Source: an uncultured Selenomonadales bacterium
Lineage (GTDB): Bacteria > Bacillota > Negativicutes > Selenomonadales > Selenomonadaceae
Reading direction: 5' to 3'
Length of the DNA: 7,151 nucleotides
Assembly: GCA_937915885.1 (NCBI GenBank)
Contig: CALGGP010000324.1
Location: 1-7,151, forward strand
Position 1 is the stretch's first letter, and every line of letters begins with the position of its first letter. This document shows positions 5,449 through 7,151 of the stretch, piece after piece. The translations under genes and the position numbers were made by a program. A model generated the notes under the pieces. It made no database searches. It was not told the origin of the DNA and worked only from the letters and a program-made list of their open reading frames with translations.

Positions 5449-6999
5449 ATGATGAACGTCAAACGAAAATTTTTAGCGGCAATGCTTTCGATCGGATTAT
5501 TAATGAGCGGCTGCGGCTCCGATCAATCGTCCGCACCGTCGACCGATCAAAAAAATTTTACCTACGGCACAATCGCTTACGGTCCCGCCATGGAGAACAC
5601 CGGCACCAATCCGCATAATTCTTACTCCGGCTGGTCGACGCTCCGCTACGGCATCGGCGAAACTTTATTCAGATTCAGTCAATCGATGGAGCTCGAGCCG
5701 TGGCTCGCCACCGATTTTGAGCAGGTCGACGACTTCACCGTCAAGATTAATCTCAATCCCGACGCTAAATTCTCCAACGGCAAGCCCGTCGACGGAGCCG
5801 CCGTCAAAAAATGCCTTGAACATCTGATCGCCAACCACGACCGCGCACCCGCCGATCTCAAAATCGATTCCATCACCGCCGACGGCAACTCGATCACTAT
5901 TCATTCGACCGAAAAGACGCCCGCGCTGTTGAATTACCTCAGCGACCCTTACGGTTGCATCATCGACGTCGACGCCGGCTTTGAAAATGATATCGTCGTC
6001 GGCACCGGTCCCTATCGCGCCGTCAACGTCAACGACACTCAGATCGAGCTCGTCAAAAACGAAAATTATTGGGGCGCCGTCAAACCCAAGCTCGAAAAAA
6101 TCACCGTCAAGAGCATCACCGACGGCGACACTTTGACGATGGCGATGCAAAACGGCGAGCTCGACGCGGTTCAAGGGCTGCCGTATTCGAGCCTTCAACT
6201 GTTCGTCGACAATCCGAATTTCAAACTCAGTCAGACCGATACGTCGCGGATTTATCAGGTCGCCTTCAACTTCAACACGCCCGCGCTCCAAGATTTAAAC
6301 GTCCGCCGCGCGATTTCCATGGCGGTCGATAAAAATAATTTCACCGACGTGCTTCTTCACGGCAACGGCACTCCCGCCGTCGGTCCGTTCCCGAGCAATC
6401 TGCCCTTCGGCGATCAAACCGTCAAAACCGTCCCGTTCGATCTCGACGCCGCACGTCAATTGCTCAACGACAACGGTTGGAGCGATTCCGACGGCGACGG
6501 CTACGTCGATCGCGACGGGCAAAATCTCGAGCTCCGTTATCTCACTTATACCTCTCGTCAGGAATTGCCGCTGCTCGCCGAAATGATTCAAGCCAATCTC
6601 AAAACGATAGGCGTCAAGCTCAACGTCAACGCCACCGACAATTATAAAACGTTCCTCAAGAGCGGCGACTATGACCTTTACAGCAAGGCGATTGTGACCG
6701 CGCCGACGGGCGACCCCGAATATTATTTTACGTCGCACATAGTCAGCGGCGCCGTCGACAACGCGGGGCATTACAACAGCCCGACGCTCGATCAGCTCGA
6801 GGCGCGGTTGCACAACACTTACACTGCCGACAATCGGGCGGCGTTGGCAACGCAAATGTCTCAGCAGGTGCTCGACGATTGCGCGCTGATTTATGCGTCG
6901 CACTTGAAAATGTCGTTTGTGATGAAGAAAAACGTCGAAGGATTTGCGGCGCATCCGTCCGACTACTACGAGATCACTCCGGCACTCGACAAAAAATAA
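5449..6999 (+). CDS. Nickel/peptide-type ABC transporter substrate-binding lipoprotein (SBP_bac_5 family)
   Basis: This extracytoplasmic receptor would deliver substrate to NikB/NikC. It has 516 residues, with a lipoprotein signal peptide (KRK, hydrophobic 9-19, lipobox MSGC with Cys22) and a Ser/Asp/Gln-rich linker. Family signatures are ETLFRF (71-76), DAKFSNGKPVDGAAVK (105-120), VGTGPYRA (184-191), NENYWG (204-209), GELDAV (236-241), NVRRAISMAVDK (284-295) and GDPEYYF (421-427). An Asp-rich DSDGDGYVDRDG segment (346-357) resembles a calcium-binding loop. GGAGG at 5439-5443 lies five bases before the ATG at 5449 and eight before the second ATG at 5452; the latter matches the spacing used by the trefoil gene and may be the true start. 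The frame is open upstream to 5002, but that overlaps the trefoil gene and precedes the signal peptide. Placement beside nikBC suggests nikA, but peptide binding cannot be excluded. Confidence 0.9.
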   Translation: MMNVKRKFLAAMLSIGLLMSGCGSDQSSAPSTDQKNFTYGTIAYGPAMENTGTNPHNSYSGWSTLRYGIGETLFRFSQSMELEPWLATDFEQVDDFTVKINLNPDAKFSNGKPVDGAAVKKCLEHLIANHDRAPADLKIDSITADGNSITIHSTEKTPALLNYLSDPYGCIIDVDAGFENDIVVGTGPYRAVNVNDTQIELVKNENYWGAVKPKLEKITVKSITDGDTLTMAMQNGELDAVQGLPYSSLQLFVDNPNFKLSQTDTSRIYQVAFNFNTPALQDLNVRRAISMAVDKNNFTDVLLHGNGTPAVGPFPSNLPFGDQTVKTVPFDLDAARQLLNDNGWSDSDGDGYVDRDGQNLELRYLTYTSRQELPLLAEMIQANLKTIGVKLNVNATDNYKTFLKSGDYDLYSKAIVTAPTGDPEYYFTSHIVSGAVDNAGHYNSPTLDQLEARLHNTYTADNRAALATQMSQQVLDDCALIYASHLKMSFVMKKNVEGFAAHPSDYYEITPALDKK

Positions 7000-7018
7000 T
7001 TAGGAATTAGGAATTAGG
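6998..7018 (+). repeat. Three tandem AATTAGG heptamers
   Basis: Three exact copies of AATTAGG run from the stop codon of the SBP gene into the 3' flank, then lead straight into GGGGCGCC. Short tandem repeats of this kind often mark replication slippage or the edge of a dispersed intergenic element. Confidence 0.75.
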
Positions 7019-7019
7019 G

Positions 7020-7078
7020 GGCGCCGCCAACGCGGGTGGCGGGAACGGAAACAATTTTTTTCTCCTGCCCATCCGCCC
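7020..7078 (+). repeat. GGCGCCGCC/pyrimidine-tract repeat, unit 1
   Basis: The unit begins GGCGCCGCC and can form a stem CCGCCA (7024-7029) with TGGCGG (7037-7042). It continues to a T7 run and ends with a pyrimidine-rich 17-mer (7062-7078). The following unit at 7110 has the same order of elements, and the closing 17-mers match at 14 of 17 bases. The stem followed by T7 might help end SBP transcription, but the 12-base gap makes it non-canonical. Confidence 0.5.
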
Positions 7079-7109
7079 TTGACAACCACGTTGCCGCTGA
7101 CGAATGGCA

Positions 7110-7151
7110 GGCGCCGCCACCGGGCAGCGTTTTTCTCCCGCCCACCCACCC
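7110..7151 (+). repeat. GGCGCCGCC/pyrimidine-tract repeat, unit 2 (runs to the window edge)
   Basis: GGCGCCGCC (7110-7118) is followed by T5 and a pyrimidine-rich 17-mer (7135-7151), as in unit 1 but with a shorter middle. The GGCGCCGCC core is shared with the hairpin repeats at 1-38 and 2611-2648. The 3' end is cut by the window. No gene is seen in 7000-7151. Confidence 0.5.

Noticed and set aside
5665..6954. Two long antisense open frames (5665-6291 and 6295-6954, minus strand) opposite the SBP gene
   Set aside because: They are rich in Val, Asp and Arg as expected for the complement of a GC-rich coding region, show no recognisable motif or RBS, and the sense strand is a clear gene.

Overview
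The window looks like chromosome from a diderm (LPS-making) anaerobe-type bacterium. It has a complete Kdo biosynthesis block on the minus strand and a divergent nickel/peptide-type ABC importer locus on the plus strand whose binding protein is a lipoprotein (a lipobox cysteine rather than a free periplasmic signal peptide). LPS genes together with Firmicute-style lipoprotein transport suggest the Negativicutes (Selenomonas-like Firmicutes). This is an inference from gene content and style only; no taxonomic marker such as rRNA is present.

Layout. 1-38 holds a GC-rich hairpin repeat. 64-2582 (minus) is the tightly packed operon kdsB-kdsA-kdsD: kdsB and kdsA overlap by 8 nt, and kdsA and kdsD are 1 nt apart. 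It supplies arabinose-5-phosphate (KdsD), condenses it with PEP to Kdo-8-phosphate (KdsA) and activates Kdo as CMP-Kdo (KdsB). The phosphatase KdsC is not in the window. 2583-2753 is a divergent intergenic region with a second, inverted copy of the hairpin repeat. 2754-4626 (plus) encodes the permeases NikB and NikC. Between them sits a 140-bp imperfect tandem duplication of the nikB/nikC junction, which creates a 47-codon chimeric mini-ORF joined to both neighbours by ATGA overlaps. 4689-5372 encodes a secreted ricin-type beta-trefoil protein with a His/Asp-rich tail. A clear intrinsic terminator (5390-5413) follows, then a hairpin that could cover the ribosome binding site of the solute-binding lipoprotein gene (5449-6999). 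6998-7151 is non-coding and repetitive (three AATTAGG heptamers, then two GGCGCCGCC/pyrimidine-tract units).

Working together: the SBP lipoprotein would capture a metal chelate or peptide and pass it to the NikB/NikC channel. The ATPase subunits (NikD/NikE type) are not in the window and must lie elsewhere. The most noteworthy signal is the duplicated nikB/nikC junction and its intact hybrid small ORF. The His/Asp-rich secreted trefoil embedded in the metal-transport locus and the possible RBS-occluding hairpin come next.
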